Origin: Verrucomicrobiaceae bacterium
GTDB taxonomy: Bacteria > Verrucomicrobiota > Verrucomicrobiia > Verrucomicrobiales > Verrucomicrobiaceae
Length of the DNA: 64,000 nt
Reading direction: 5' to 3'
Assembly (NCBI GenBank): GCA_019694165.1
Contig: JAIBCL010000011.1
Span: 124,001-188,000 of the forward strand
Position 1 is the stretch's first letter. Each line of letters opens with the position of its first letter. Below, in pieces: positions 1 to 8,599 of the stretch. The translations under genes and the position numbers were made by a program. Under the pieces are notes generated by a model. It was not told where the DNA came from. It saw only the letters and a program-made list of their open reading frames with translations, and searched no databases.

Positions 1-124
1 AGCGCATCCGCACCCGCACCTCATGAGGGCCGAGAGGCAGCAGCGGACGCGACACCAGCTTGAGCACCTCCAGCGGCTGCCCGGTACGATCAAATTGAAG
101 ACAAAGCGATTCCATATCCTTCAT
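1..124 (-). CDS. N-terminus of a zinc-binding-dehydrogenase/MECR-like reductase (partial)
   Basis: Only the first 41 codons are inside the window; the gene continues past position 1. The peptide begins [12 protein letters not shown] and runs into [10 protein letters not shown], the usual opening of the GroES-like domain of quinone reductases, zinc-binding alcohol dehydrogenases and mitochondrial-type enoyl reductases (MECR). Two in-frame ATGs, at 124 and 115, are possible starts. It is divergent from thyA with about 130 bp between them. The subfamily cannot be decided without the nucleotide-binding domain. The family assignment is an inference from a short N-terminal match. Confidence 0.6.
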   Translation of the reverse strand, partial: MKDMESLCLQFDRTGQPLEVLKLVSRPLLPLGPHEVRVRMR

Positions 125-255
125 GCCCGCATCTTCCACGCCGACGGCAGAGAGGAAAATGGAAAGTGCGCCGGTCTGTGGGGAGAGTGACAACAGCATC
201 CCTCCAGATCAGGCGCGCGATTGCACTGCCGGTCATTCCCGCTACTCTCGCGGCG

Positions 256-1053
256 ATGCAGGAGTATCACAGGCTTTTGAAGAAAGTGCTCGAGCACGGC
301 AGCTACCGGGAGGACCGGACCGGCGTGGGGGCGTATTCTGTTTTCGGCGAGCAGAGCCGCTACGATCTGGGCGCGGGCTTTCCCGTGGTGACCACGAAGA
401 AGCTGCATCTGCGCTCCATCATCCACGAGCTGCTCTGGTTCATCAAGGGAGACACGAACGTCCGCTACCTCAACGAGCACAAGGTCAGCATCTGGGACGA
501 GTGGGCCGACGAGCGCGGCGACCTCGGTCCCGTGTACGGCGCTCAGTGGCGGCGCTGGGAGGGAGTGCCCGGCGCGGAACCGTACGACCAGTTGCGCACG
601 GTGACCGAGGCGATCAAGAAGAACCCCTACAGCCGTCGCCACATCGTCAGCGCCTGGAACGTCGCCCGCATCAGCGAGATGGCCCTGCCTCCCTGCCATG
701 TGCTGTTTCAGTTTTTCGTGGACCGGGGGAAGCTGAGCTGCCAGCTCTACCAGCGCAGCGCCGATCTCTTCCTCGGCGTGCCTTTCAACATCGCCTCCTA
801 CGCCCTTCTTGCGATGATGGTGGCGCAGGTCTGCGACCTGGCTCCGGGCGAGTTCATCCACACCTTCGGCGACCTGCACCTCTACTCAAATCACCTCGAT
901 CAGGCGCGCCTTCAACTCTCCCGCGAGCCGCGCCCGCTTCCGGTCATGAAAATCAACCCCGACCGGAAGGACATCGACGAATTCGTCTTCGGTGATTTCA
1001 CGCTCGAAGGCTACGATGCGTGGCCGACGATCAAGGCGGACATCGCCGTTTGA
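256..1053 (+). CDS. thyA: Thymidylate synthase
   Basis: Thymidylate synthase converts dUMP and methylene-tetrahydrofolate to dTMP and dihydrofolate in the cytoplasm. The 265-residue length matches classical ThyA (264 in E. coli). Recognisable segments are the N-terminal [13 protein letters not shown], the YGAQWRRW segment, the catalytic Cys147 in [10 protein letters not shown], the [20 protein letters not shown] dUMP-binding segment and [12 protein letters not shown]. The start at 256 (MQEYHRLL) was chosen because the family begins there; upstream in-frame codons encode unconserved sequence. No folA is adjacent in the window. The call is secure from the motifs. Confidence 0.97.
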   Translation: MQEYHRLLKKVLEHGSYREDRTGVGAYSVFGEQSRYDLGAGFPVVTTKKLHLRSIIHELLWFIKGDTNVRYLNEHKVSIWDEWADERGDLGPVYGAQWRRWEGVPGAEPYDQLRTVTEAIKKNPYSRRHIVSAWNVARISEMALPPCHVLFQFFVDRGKLSCQLYQRSADLFLGVPFNIASYALLAMMVAQVCDLAPGEFIHTFGDLHLYSNHLDQARLQLSREPRPLPVMKINPDRKDIDEFVFGDFTLEGYDAWPTIKADIAV

Positions 1054-1068
1054 AGCACAACCGGCCGG

Positions 1069-2529
1069 TCACAGCGCGGCCATGCCGCCTCGCTTGATCC
1101 AGCACTCGAGTGTCTCAAACGAACTGACGGGCATCTCATTGGCGAAGCCGAAGGGCGCGCCATTCACCGTGGAGAGCGCGAGCCTGCCATCCCGAATGTC
1201 GAGCGTAGGGAAGCCGGCCTCATGACGGCGATAGAATCCGGCGTGCGTCTCCAGCACGCTCCACTGGACGGCGTCCGGATACATCGACAGACCGCGGAAG
1301 TAGTGGTGCCCGTTGCGCTCGACATGGCCGATGCCGAGCATGGCCGTCATCGCCAGATCCTGCAGCATCGCCACGGGTCCGACGCCCGCGAGATCTTCCC
1401 CACTGAGGTGGAAGGCGGCGCCGGGGCTCTGCGACTGGCACACATGGAGCAGCGCGGCATTCGCGAGGCCTTTGACGATGCCCTTGCAGTTCTTGTGGCT
1501 AGTGCCGCGGTAGCCGAGCGAGAGGGCACGCGGCAGATCGGCCAGCGAGCCGTCGGATTCGTCGATGATCATGCCGGGGCCGTCGCGCCAGCTTTGCAGC
1601 ACGGGCGCGATGGAGTCATCCAGGGCCTTGGAGCGGTGCATGGGCTGCTCGATGAGGACGAGGTTGTCGAAAAGGGGGCGCAACTCGGGCCGGCCCGCGA
1701 GATCGTCGTAGAATTCGCGAAAGGCACGGAGGTCGTGGAACTGCTCGTTGCCGTCGAGCGTGGCCTTGAATCCCTCCGGGCAGAGCGCAGTGAGCACGGC
1801 GGCGATCTCGCGCAGGCGCGGCGCGTCGATCCCGGGCCGGCCGCAGACTTTGATCTTGAAGAAGCGCAGGCCGTAGGCGCGGATGGAGTCGTCGAGTGCG
1901 TAGGGCAGGCCGTCGTCGAGCCGCTCGGCGGCGGACAGCTCGCTCGCTCGAAGCGGATCACCGAGACCGATCGTGTGTCGCGCGAAGACGGAATCGAGCG
2001 GTGCATCGGGAAGGAAGTCCGCACATGTGATGCCCCGCAGCTCCGGGCGGATGGCACCAAAGTCGATGGCCGGTGCAGCAGTCTTCAAGAAGCGGTGCAG
2101 CGGAAGCCGCGTGTGGCGGCACAGGGCGCAGAGGACGGATTTCTCGACAAGACTCACCCCCAGGTTTGCGAGCAGCGGCGGCAACTGCTTCAGACCGGCC
2201 CAACGCTCCTGCTCTACGTACACGGCGCGCCACAATTCGAAAAAAGTGACAGGCTTCTCCGCTGCATTCATCGCGATGCGCGCTGCATTTTGGATCACCG
2301 CCAGCATCTCGGCGAGATCCGCCTCGAAGATCGTGTCCGGATCCTTCGTGAACCACTTCGGCGGCAGCCCTTCGGAACTCAGCCCGCTGACCGCGACGCC
2401 ATCCACCACAAGATCGGCCGTGACAAAGAGGTGCGGCAGGGACGTCATGCTGGCGATGCCGTACTTGAACGGGAACCGCGTCTGCATCGGCAGCACATGA
2501 AACTGGATGGAAGAAATGGTGAAGCGCAT
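1069..2529 (-). CDS. Enolase-superfamily (mandelate racemase/muconate lactonizing-like) enzyme
   Basis: A protein of about 486 residues with the barrel signature of the enolase superfamily. It has a KxK motif (FFKIKVCG, near residue 226), metal-ligand candidates in TLDGNEQ (Asp about 260), LIEQP (Glu about 295) and IIDESDG (Asp about 324), and a Lys-containing SHKNCKG segment near 347-350. The order K-x-K, D, E, D, K fits the MLE/dipeptide-epimerase-like branch, so abstraction of a proton alpha to a carboxylate is expected. It is longer than typical MR/MLE members (about 370-400), with the extra length in the N-terminal half. GTG at 2532 and ATG at 2529 are adjacent candidate starts; ATG is preferred. 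Its tail faces the thyA stop, 15 bp away. Substrate unknown. Confidence 0.8.
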   Translation of the reverse strand: MRFTISSIQFHVLPMQTRFPFKYGIASMTSLPHLFVTADLVVDGVAVSGLSSEGLPPKWFTKDPDTIFEADLAEMLAVIQNAARIAMNAAEKPVTFFELWRAVYVEQERWAGLKQLPPLLANLGVSLVEKSVLCALCRHTRLPLHRFLKTAAPAIDFGAIRPELRGITCADFLPDAPLDSVFARHTIGLGDPLRASELSAAERLDDGLPYALDDSIRAYGLRFFKIKVCGRPGIDAPRLREIAAVLTALCPEGFKATLDGNEQFHDLRAFREFYDDLAGRPELRPLFDNLVLIEQPMHRSKALDDSIAPVLQSWRDGPGMIIDESDGSLADLPRALSLGYRGTSHKNCKGIVKGLANAALLHVCQSQSPGAAFHLSGEDLAGVGPVAMLQDLAMTAMLGIGHVERNGHHYFRGLSMYPDAVQWSVLETHAGFYRRHEAGFPTLDIRDGRLALSTVNGAPFGFANEMPVSSFETLECWIKRGGMAAL

Positions 2530-2667
2530 CACACGTCACAGAGGCGCGGCGAGGCAGGGCGTCAACGCCCGGTCGATGGAACATCGCGGCGGGCGCATGT
2601 CACGCGGAGTGCGGCGGGCGAGAGATTCCGGGTTGTGCGCGTGCGGCTGATGCATTTAGTGCGCCGC

Positions 2668-2958
2668 ATGATCCAGGAGCATCTCGAACAACTGCGCGTA
2701 AAACTCGAACAGGCGGCCGGGCTTCCCGAAAGCGCGCGTACGGAGCTGATGGAATTGGTGCGCGCGGTGGAAAACGACGCCGGCATCGGCGAAACGGCCG
2801 CCTCGAACACGGCTGCGCCCGAAGGCGGCGGAGAAGCCGTGGCGGCCAGCGGCATCGACAAGCTGCTCTCCGCCGTGGACGAACTCGAGGCGTCTCACCC
2901 AGACCTCGCCGCGTCAATCAACCAGGTGGCGAGCACGCTTGCACGGATGGGAATCTGA
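2668..2958 (+). CDS. DUF4404 family small protein
   Basis: A 96-residue protein beginning MIQEHLEQLRVKLEQ and ending DELEASHPDLAASINQVASTLARMGI-like (the last part read in two pieces: ELEASHPDLAASINQ and VASTLARMGI). The two amphipathic helical halves, joined by an Ala/Gly-rich linker and closing on an ASHP...ALxxMGI motif, are the pattern I know for DUF4404. Function is unknown; the family is short, cytoplasmic and helical. The reading frame stays open far upstream, but that part is antisense to the enolase-superfamily gene, so the ATG at 2668 is taken (ATG 2650 is an alternative). It converges on apbE 22 bp downstream. Confidence 0.7.
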   Translation: MIQEHLEQLRVKLEQAAGLPESARTELMELVRAVENDAGIGETAASNTAAPEGGGEAVAASGIDKLLSAVDELEASHPDLAASINQVASTLARMGI

Positions 2959-2980
2959 TCCCCGGAACGAGCCTCGGGCA

Positions 2981-4069
2981 TCACCGCAGCTTCGATCGGC
3001 CATGAACCGCGGCATCTTCACCGGCAAGCTCATGCCAGCGGGAGGACTCGAAGGTCTCGATCTTGTCCGCTGGCTTGCGAATGATGAAGGCGGCGGTGCG
3101 CGGCGTGGCCTCGATGAGTTTCAAGCCACGCTCGGGGCCGAGCACGGTCACGGTGGTTTCGAGCAGATCAGTGGTGGTGCAGTTTGGGGCCAAGACGGAG
3201 ACAAGGCTGTGGTCGGTGATGCCCAGACCGGTTCGCGGATCGACGATGTGCGAGTAGCGCACCCCGTCGATCTCCACGCGCTGGTGCGTATCGCCCGACG
3301 TGGAGACGGCGGAGTTCCGCAGCATGACGAAACGCGGCGGCGGGGCGCCTTCGGCATCCAGCGGCGTGATCATGATGCGCCAGCCTGCTTCCCCGGGCGG
3401 CGCTCCGGAGGCGGCGATGTCACCGCCGGCGGCGACCAGCGCGCGGGTGACGCCGTGCCGCCTGAGTACTTTCAGCGCTTCATCGACGGCGTAACCCTTC
3501 GCCATGCCGCCGACGTCGAGCTGCATGTCCGGCACACGCAGCTCCACGGTGTGATGCACGGCATCGAGGATCATGTTCCGCCAGCCCGTGCGTGCGCGCA
3601 TCCGCTCCAGCAGTTCGGCCGCAGGCAGCTTCCCGTTGCGACGCGCGTGCTTCCAGGTCTTCACCAGCGGACCGACCGTCACGTCGAACGCACCGTCGGT
3701 CTTGTCCGCGAGGCTCTGTGAGAGGGCGAGGACGTTCCAGAGGTCGTCGCTTACATGCACGGGCGTGCCGTGGCCGGATGAGTTCGAGAGCCGGTTGATC
3801 TCAGACTCCGGCAGGTAATCGCTCAAGGCCGCATTGAGGGCTTCGACGCGCGTCCGAGCGGCAGTGGACGCCGCCTCAGCCGTCTCCTTGTCGGAAGCAT
3901 ACAGGGTGATGCGGAACAAGGTCCCCATCTCCACCGCCTCGAAAGTGAAGCGTTCTTCCTGCGCCGCATGCAATCCTCCGGCGTCCGATCCCATGAAAGC
4001 CGGGGCGAGAATCGCCAGCACGACCGCCATGCGGCGGGCGACGCTGAGTGAACGGCGAACGATGAACAT
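2981..4069 (-). CDS. apbE: ApbE family FAD:protein FMN transferase
   Basis: ApbE attaches FMN from FAD to a Thr/Ser of client flavoproteins such as Nqr/Rnf subunits, on the outer side of the cytoplasmic membrane. The sequence has a signal peptide (two Arg pairs then AVVLAILAPAF), the N-terminal EAVEMGTLFRITLY segment, the family motif DVGGMAKGYAVD, the GGDIAASG segment and the SHIVDPRTG motif. Length (362) fits the family. The start at 4069 (MFIVRRSL) was chosen for the signal peptide. A GTG at 4114 also exists and overlaps the recQ stop as GTGA, so coupling with recQ is possible. Client proteins are not visible in this window. Confidence 0.92.
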   Translation of the reverse strand: MFIVRRSLSVARRMAVVLAILAPAFMGSDAGGLHAAQEERFTFEAVEMGTLFRITLYASDKETAEAASTAARTRVEALNAALSDYLPESEINRLSNSSGHGTPVHVSDDLWNVLALSQSLADKTDGAFDVTVGPLVKTWKHARRNGKLPAAELLERMRARTGWRNMILDAVHHTVELRVPDMQLDVGGMAKGYAVDEALKVLRRHGVTRALVAAGGDIAASGAPPGEAGWRIMITPLDAEGAPPPRFVMLRNSAVSTSGDTHQRVEIDGVRYSHIVDPRTGLGITDHSLVSVLAPNCTTTDLLETTVTVLGPERGLKLIEATPRTAAFIIRKPADKIETFESSRWHELAGEDAAVHGRSKLR

Positions 4070-4110
4070 GGCGACAGTTACGATGTGGCTCGAAACGCAC
4101 AAGCACCGCC

Positions 4111-6051
4111 TCACCTCTCCATCATGCTTTCCGTCTGCTCGAGCACCTGCTGAAACGGCCGCCCGCCCAGGATCCCGAAGGCATCATGCCGCGTGAGGCG
4201 GTCACGCGAGGCGGCAGGGCTGGTGATGCCGCAAAGAAATCGCGCAAGCTGGCGCGGCGCACGCAGGGCGGCGTGGCGCTCGTCGATCACCGCCTGGATC
4301 ACACCGACGTGCTGCACGGTGATCTCCGGCTCCGGAGAGCGCGCGATCTCGCGCGGCGCTCCCCGGTCCGGTTCATCGCTCAAACAACTGCCGCAGTTGC
4401 CGCAGTCGGCGGAGAGGTCCTCGCCAAAGTAGCGGAGCAGGTGCCGCGTGAGGCAGTGACGGTCGCGCACGAAACGCATCACGGTTTCAAGCCGCGCGGC
4501 GTCCTTTTTCTCGCGCGTGACAAAGAGCTGCTGCATCCGTGCGGTGAGCCGGGCGGGATCGCGTGCGGTGGCATCACCGGTGAGACGGTAACGATGTCGC
4601 AGGCCGCTCGGGCGCAGTTCGATGTCGCCGGATTCCTGGAGATGCGCGAGCGCTTTGTTGATGCGCTCGCGTGACTCGCCGGTGGCGGCGGCAGTTTCAT
4701 CGATGATGAGCGTGGTCCATTTCGAACCGCGCCTGCCGGCGGCGAAGAGTTTCTTCAAGAAGCGCTGCCGCTCCGCAGTGTGACCGGAAAGCACGCGCTG
4801 CTCGGGATGCAGCAGGCGGAACTGACAGCCCGCATACGTCGAGCCGAGCGGCACGAGGATTCCGTCGAGTTCGAGATAAGTGACCACGGTTTCGAGCACG
4901 ATGGGCCTGATGTCCGTTGTGCGCGCGAGGTCGTAATGGCTGACGTCGAATTCGTCTGCGTGACGCAGGAGGTGGTCGAGCAATTGCCGCACGGCGGCAG
5001 GCGTGGGCGTGTCGCCGAAGACGAAGTTCTGCAGCACGATGAGATCGTCCTCGCACGCGAGCAGTTCGCAGTGCGAAGGCTTCCCATCGCGGCCCGCGCG
5101 GCCTACTTCCTGCTGGTAGTTCTCCAACGACTTCGGCAGATTGTAATGAAACACGGCGCGGATGTCCGCCTTGTCGATGCCCATCCCGAAGGCAATGGTG
5201 GCGACGATGACATCCACCTCTCCGTGCATGAAGCGCTCCTGCGCCTCGGAGCGGTGCTCGTCCGCCAGACCTGCGTGATAGGCCTGCGCGCGAATACCGT
5301 TCCGCTGCAAATGCGTGGCCACATGCTCGGCGGTTTGTTGCAGAGTGACATAGACGATGGCGGGAAAATGGCAGTCTGACTTCAGCTTCGACGTTAGCAA
5401 ATCCAGCCGTTCTTTTGCCGGCACCGATGTCACATGCAGGGCGAGATTCGCACGATGAAACGGTGTGAGCGTGCAGTCCTCCCACGCGATGCCGAACGCC
5501 CGCGCGATGTCCTTCGCCACCTCGGGCGTGGCCGTGGCAGTGAGCGCGAGCACGGGCCGCAGCTTCAGTCGGCGCGCCACTTTCGCGAGGCGCAGGTACT
5601 CGGGCCTGAAACTGTGCCCCCACTCCGAGATGCAGTGCGATTCGTCGATGGCGAGCAGCGCGATCTTCGTTCGCCGCAGCCGCTCGATGAAGCCTTCGTT
5701 CATCAGCCGCTCTGGCGCGATGTAGAGAAGTTTCAGGCGGCCCGAAGTCATTCCATCATGCACCGCCGCCACCTCATCCGCCGAGCGCGTCGAGTCCAGC
5801 CGCGCCGCCGCGATACCGCGCCCGCACAACGCCTCCACCTGATCCTTCATCAGCGCGATGAGCGGCGAGATCACCAGCGTAAGCCCATCGAGCATCAGTG
5901 CCGGAAGCTGGTAGCACAGCGACTTGCCGCCGCCGGTGGGAAATATCGCCAGCGCGGAGCGTCCCGCGATCAGAGCCTCGATCACCGCGCGCTGACCATC
6001 GCGAAACGATTCATGTCCAAAATGCCGCCGCAGCGCCGTCGTTATTTCCAT
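4111..6051 (-). CDS. recQ: ATP-dependent DNA helicase RecQ
   Basis: A 646-residue superfamily 2 3'-5' DNA helicase of the RecQ family, acting in recombination and fork repair. Visible motifs are Walker A FPTGGGKS (residues 37-44), motif Ia SPLIALMKDQ, motif II AIDESHC (DESH 136-139; DE-x-H as in RecQ), motif III LTATATP, and motif VI region EVGRAGRDGK. The zinc-binding segment near residue 540-565 has CGNCGSC preceded by Cys in HCLTRHLLRYFGE. The C-terminal region (about 580-646) would be the winged-helix/RQC part; a clear HRDC domain was not seen. It is followed by apbE, possibly overlapping. Confidence 0.95.
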   Translation of the reverse strand: MEITTALRRHFGHESFRDGQRAVIEALIAGRSALAIFPTGGGKSLCYQLPALMLDGLTLVISPLIALMKDQVEALCGRGIAAARLDSTRSADEVAAVHDGMTSGRLKLLYIAPERLMNEGFIERLRRTKIALLAIDESHCISEWGHSFRPEYLRLAKVARRLKLRPVLALTATATPEVAKDIARAFGIAWEDCTLTPFHRANLALHVTSVPAKERLDLLTSKLKSDCHFPAIVYVTLQQTAEHVATHLQRNGIRAQAYHAGLADEHRSEAQERFMHGEVDVIVATIAFGMGIDKADIRAVFHYNLPKSLENYQQEVGRAGRDGKPSHCELLACEDDLIVLQNFVFGDTPTPAAVRQLLDHLLRHADEFDVSHYDLARTTDIRPIVLETVVTYLELDGILVPLGSTYAGCQFRLLHPEQRVLSGHTAERQRFLKKLFAAGRRGSKWTTLIIDETAAATGESRERINKALAHLQESGDIELRPSGLRHRYRLTGDATARDPARLTARMQQLFVTREKKDAARLETVMRFVRDRHCLTRHLLRYFGEDLSADCGNCGSCLSDEPDRGAPREIARSPEPEITVQHVGVIQAVIDERHAALRAPRQLARFLCGITSPAASRDRLTRHDAFGILGGRPFQQVLEQTESMMER

Positions 6052-6103
6052 GCGCCGAGTATCCCGAGACGACGCCGTTTCTCAACCCGGGCGTCGCCGG
6101 CCC

Positions 6104-6460
6104 TCACGCCAGAACCGTCACCTCTCCGTCCTGGAAGTGCAGGCAACGGCCCCGCAACCCACGCAGACTTTGCCGATGGATGAAAACCTCCACGTCACCA
6201 ATGCGGTGCCGCTGCGCCGCCGGCGCCGACTGCTTCGGGATCCACGCCAGTTGCAGCCAGGCGCTGCCCTTCTGCGCACCCGAGCCGCACCGGATGTAGT
6301 CGATCGCCAGCACCTCATTTCGATGCCGTGGGGACGCTTCCGCGCACAGACGCCCCAGGCAGGCGGCAAACTCTGGCGTATGAATGATGCCACAAGGCAG
6401 CTTGATCAACTCGCGGGGCATGATCGGCTGCCCCTGAAACTGCCCAGAGCCGCCGGCCAT
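6104..6460 (-). CDS. Conserved-looking small protein of unknown function
   Basis: A 118-residue reading frame (105 if it starts at the second Met, 6421: MPRELIKLPCGII). It is rich in predicted strands, with AIDYIRCGSG, SAWLQLAWIPK and a closing VEVFIHRQSLRGLRGRC. The end vaguely resembles the last strands of HesB/IscA-fold proteins, but the Cys motif of that family is absent, so no function is claimed. It lies 52 bp upstream of recQ on the same strand and could be its first operon member. Not recognised; composition and frame are consistent with coding, but it could be spurious. Confidence 0.45.
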   Translation of the reverse strand: MAGGSGQFQGQPIMPRELIKLPCGIIHTPEFAACLGRLCAEASPRHRNEVLAIDYIRCGSGAQKGSAWLQLAWIPKQSAPAAQRHRIGDVEVFIHRQSLRGLRGRCLHFQDGEVTVLA

Positions 6461-6657
6461 GCAACTGGTACAATCTCGTGACTGACGCAGCTCCGCGCGG
6501 CTGTCGGACGAAAAGCCACGGCACCCACTTTACGCCTTCATCGATGACAGAACTCCGGCGCATCGGACAAGGCATGCCGCGATTCCCCTCCCCAGCAAGC
6601 CGAGGCCTGCGACACCGATTTGATCTGTCTGGAGTTCCGTGGTCATGACAACATGAT

Positions 6658-7590
6658 TCAACGCCGCGTCGCGGGGTAATATTGACCGATCAGCCGGTTG
6701 ATCGTCGGGATCAACTCCGGCTTCGCGCGGTAGAAAGAGTAGATGGCCACGCCCGGGGTCTGTTTCACCACCGGCTCGGTTTGCAAGATTTGGAATTGCT
6801 TCTCCACATGCTGGGCGAAGTCCACGTCGGCCTTGTCATCCATGTTCAGGTCCTCGCGCTGCGAAACGCAGAGACCGAAGACGCTTTTGCTCAGCAGGCC
6901 GGGTGCTCGCGTGTTCAGGTTCTTCGCGGCTTCGGCGAACCAGTCGAGGTGCTTGCTGCTCTCGCGCTGGTAGCATTCGATCATCAGCAGGTCGCAGCAC
7001 TCGGCCACCATGCGAAATTGATTGTCGCACACCTTTCCCTTCGCATAGCGGACGCCGTTCTTGTCAGGTGAGCCGGCAAGCACCACGGCCATGGGCGCCC
7101 AGGTGAGCATCAGTTTGTTCGGGAAACGTCGCCGCACTTCGCGCACGGCCTTGATTGTGATCTCGGAGTCCGCGCTGCCATCGGTGTCACCGTGCAGTTC
7201 GTCGATCGAGATGCCGTCGAACCCGCCCGGCAACTGCCCGCCCAGCGTGTCCTCCAGAGGCTTTGACCACTCACGCACGAAGTCCTCCGCCGTCTTGTGC
7301 GTGGCGTTGCGATTGTTGCTCACGCTGTAAGCGAATGCCATGCCGCGCTCGCGCAGCCGCTTCACCACGGCAGCATCGGTGGTCTTGCCGGTGATGATGT
7401 TGAAGCGCCCGAACACTTCATCCCACAATCGCTCGCACTCTTTCGTGTCGGACCAGAATGGCTGAGGCTTGAAGCCCACGAGGTCCTTGTAGCCATACAT
7501 CAGCCGATAGGGTGGCGTGAGATTCGGACGCGCGTCGCCGGAAAACGCCAGCGTCGAGAAAGACAAGAAGGCGATGATGAACCGCCCCAT
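6658..7590 (-). CDS. Secreted TIM-barrel-like protein of unknown function
   Basis: A 310-residue exported protein. The start at 7590 (MGRFIIAFLSFSTLAFSGDA) gives a clean signal peptide; the frame also has an ATG at 7641 that overlaps the preceding stop (ATGA). The body reads like a glycoside-hydrolase-type (beta/alpha)8 barrel: GGFDGISIDELHGDTDG looks like a strand-4 acidic motif, LMLTWAP and CCDLLMIECYQ like later strands, and VAIYSFYRA like the last. No specific family was identified. The context of secreted enzymes suggests carbohydrate-related extracellular degradation, which is inference. Confidence 0.75.
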   Translation of the reverse strand: MGRFIIAFLSFSTLAFSGDARPNLTPPYRLMYGYKDLVGFKPQPFWSDTKECERLWDEVFGRFNIITGKTTDAAVVKRLRERGMAFAYSVSNNRNATHKTAEDFVREWSKPLEDTLGGQLPGGFDGISIDELHGDTDGSADSEITIKAVREVRRRFPNKLMLTWAPMAVVLAGSPDKNGVRYAKGKVCDNQFRMVAECCDLLMIECYQRESSKHLDWFAEAAKNLNTRAPGLLSKSVFGLCVSQREDLNMDDKADVDFAQHVEKQFQILQTEPVVKQTPGVAIYSFYRAKPELIPTINRLIGQYYPATRR

Positions 7591-7637
7591 CACGACCACA
7601 TCGCGGATGCAGCCCGGCAAAATGAACGCGACAGGTT

Positions 7638-7754
7638 TCATGCTGGAGGCGTGGCTGTGGCGACGACTTCATCCACCGAGAGAAACTGCCTGTTGCGCAC
7701 GACCCCGTCTCGTTCGTAGTCGGCGGGGAGTTGGGAGTGATCGATCTGGTTCAT
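7638..7754 (-). pseudogene. 38-codon N-terminal remnant resembling phytanoyl-CoA dioxygenase (PhyH)
   Basis: A 38-codon frame runs from the ATG at 7754, which overlaps the aldo/keto-reductase stop as ATGA, to a TGA at 7638-7640, which overlaps an ATG of the next frame. It reads MNQIDHSQLPADYERDG, then VVRNRQFLSVDEV. YERDGxVxxxxFLSxDEV is the standard opening of PhyH-family Fe(II)/2-oxoglutarate oxygenases, normally followed by about 220 residues with an HxD...H triad. None of that follows in any frame here. It is read as the stump of a deleted gene. It could instead be a real leader-like microprotein, because both overlaps are intact. Confidence 0.55.
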
Positions 7755-8575
7755 GATGTGAGTTCGGACAGCATGTGCATATCCGCGAATTCGCGCGCCG
7801 CAAATGCCTGGTCGAGATGTTCGGGCGTGCGGCCGCCGACAAGCACCGTATCAATGCCCGGCTGATGCAATGCCCACGCGAGCGCGAGATGCGGCTGCGA
7901 ATGGCCGGTGCGTCTGGCAACAGCTTCGAGCTGCTCCAGCCGTCGATACGCGGCGTCATGAAAGTACACCTGTTGATGTCCGGGGATGATGTCAAACCGC
8001 GAGCCGGCTTGAACCCCGTGCTGGTGCTTACCGGTGAGGAATCCAGCTCCAAGTGGACTGTAGGTGACGATGGCGACGCCCTCATCGCCACAGTAGCGGC
8101 GCAGTTCTTCGGTCACATCACTCACGGCGAGATTGTGATTGTTCTGCACGAATCCGAAGCGCGGCCCGACGGCGCGAAGCTGCTCCAGTGTGAAATTGCT
8201 GGCACCGAGAGTCTTCACCAGACCGGAGCCAACCAACTGATCGAGCGCCGGACCGGCTCGAAGCGCTGTTTCGTGCCATTGATGAAGATAAAGCAGGTCA
8301 ATCTGATCGACCCCGAGCCGGCGCAGACTGGCCGTGATGTCGATCCGGTCATACGGCGGCAAAATCTTCGTGGCGATGGTGATCCCATCTGGCCTCCGCG
8401 AGCCGAACCACTTTCCAAGAATCGATTCCGACGCTCCGCCGCCATAGGCCGACGCAGTATCCAGATGGCGGACTCCCTTTTCGAGAGCGTGATCGAGCAA
8501 AGCGAAAGATGCGGCCTCATCGATCTCGCGCCCGAAAGTGACGCAGCCGAGTCCGATCTGTGGCAGCACGTTCAT
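7751..8575 (-). CDS. Aldo/keto reductase
   Basis: A 274-residue NADPH-dependent aldo/keto reductase. The catalytic tetrad is visible: Asp39 and Tyr44 in HLDTASAYGGG, Lys70 in IATKIL and His98 in LYLHQWH. Further family features are the GASNFTLEQL strand, the FVQNNHNLAV segment and the C-terminal NADPH-site stretch ALAWALHQPGIDTVLVGGRTP. Length is a little short for the AKR superfamily (about 300-330). It resembles the L-fucose/D-threo-aldose dehydrogenase group by overall pattern, which is not certain. It may be cotranscribed with the downstream PhyH-like stump and secreted protein through ATGA overlaps. Confidence 0.92.
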   Translation of the reverse strand: MNVLPQIGLGCVTFGREIDEAASFALLDHALEKGVRHLDTASAYGGGASESILGKWFGSRRPDGITIATKILPPYDRIDITASLRRLGVDQIDLLYLHQWHETALRAGPALDQLVGSGLVKTLGASNFTLEQLRAVGPRFGFVQNNHNLAVSDVTEELRRYCGDEGVAIVTYSPLGAGFLTGKHQHGVQAGSRFDIIPGHQQVYFHDAAYRRLEQLEAVARRTGHSQPHLALAWALHQPGIDTVLVGGRTPEHLDQAFAAREFADMHMLSELTS

Positions 8576-8599
8576 GAATGGTGCGCCAGCATCGCGAAC

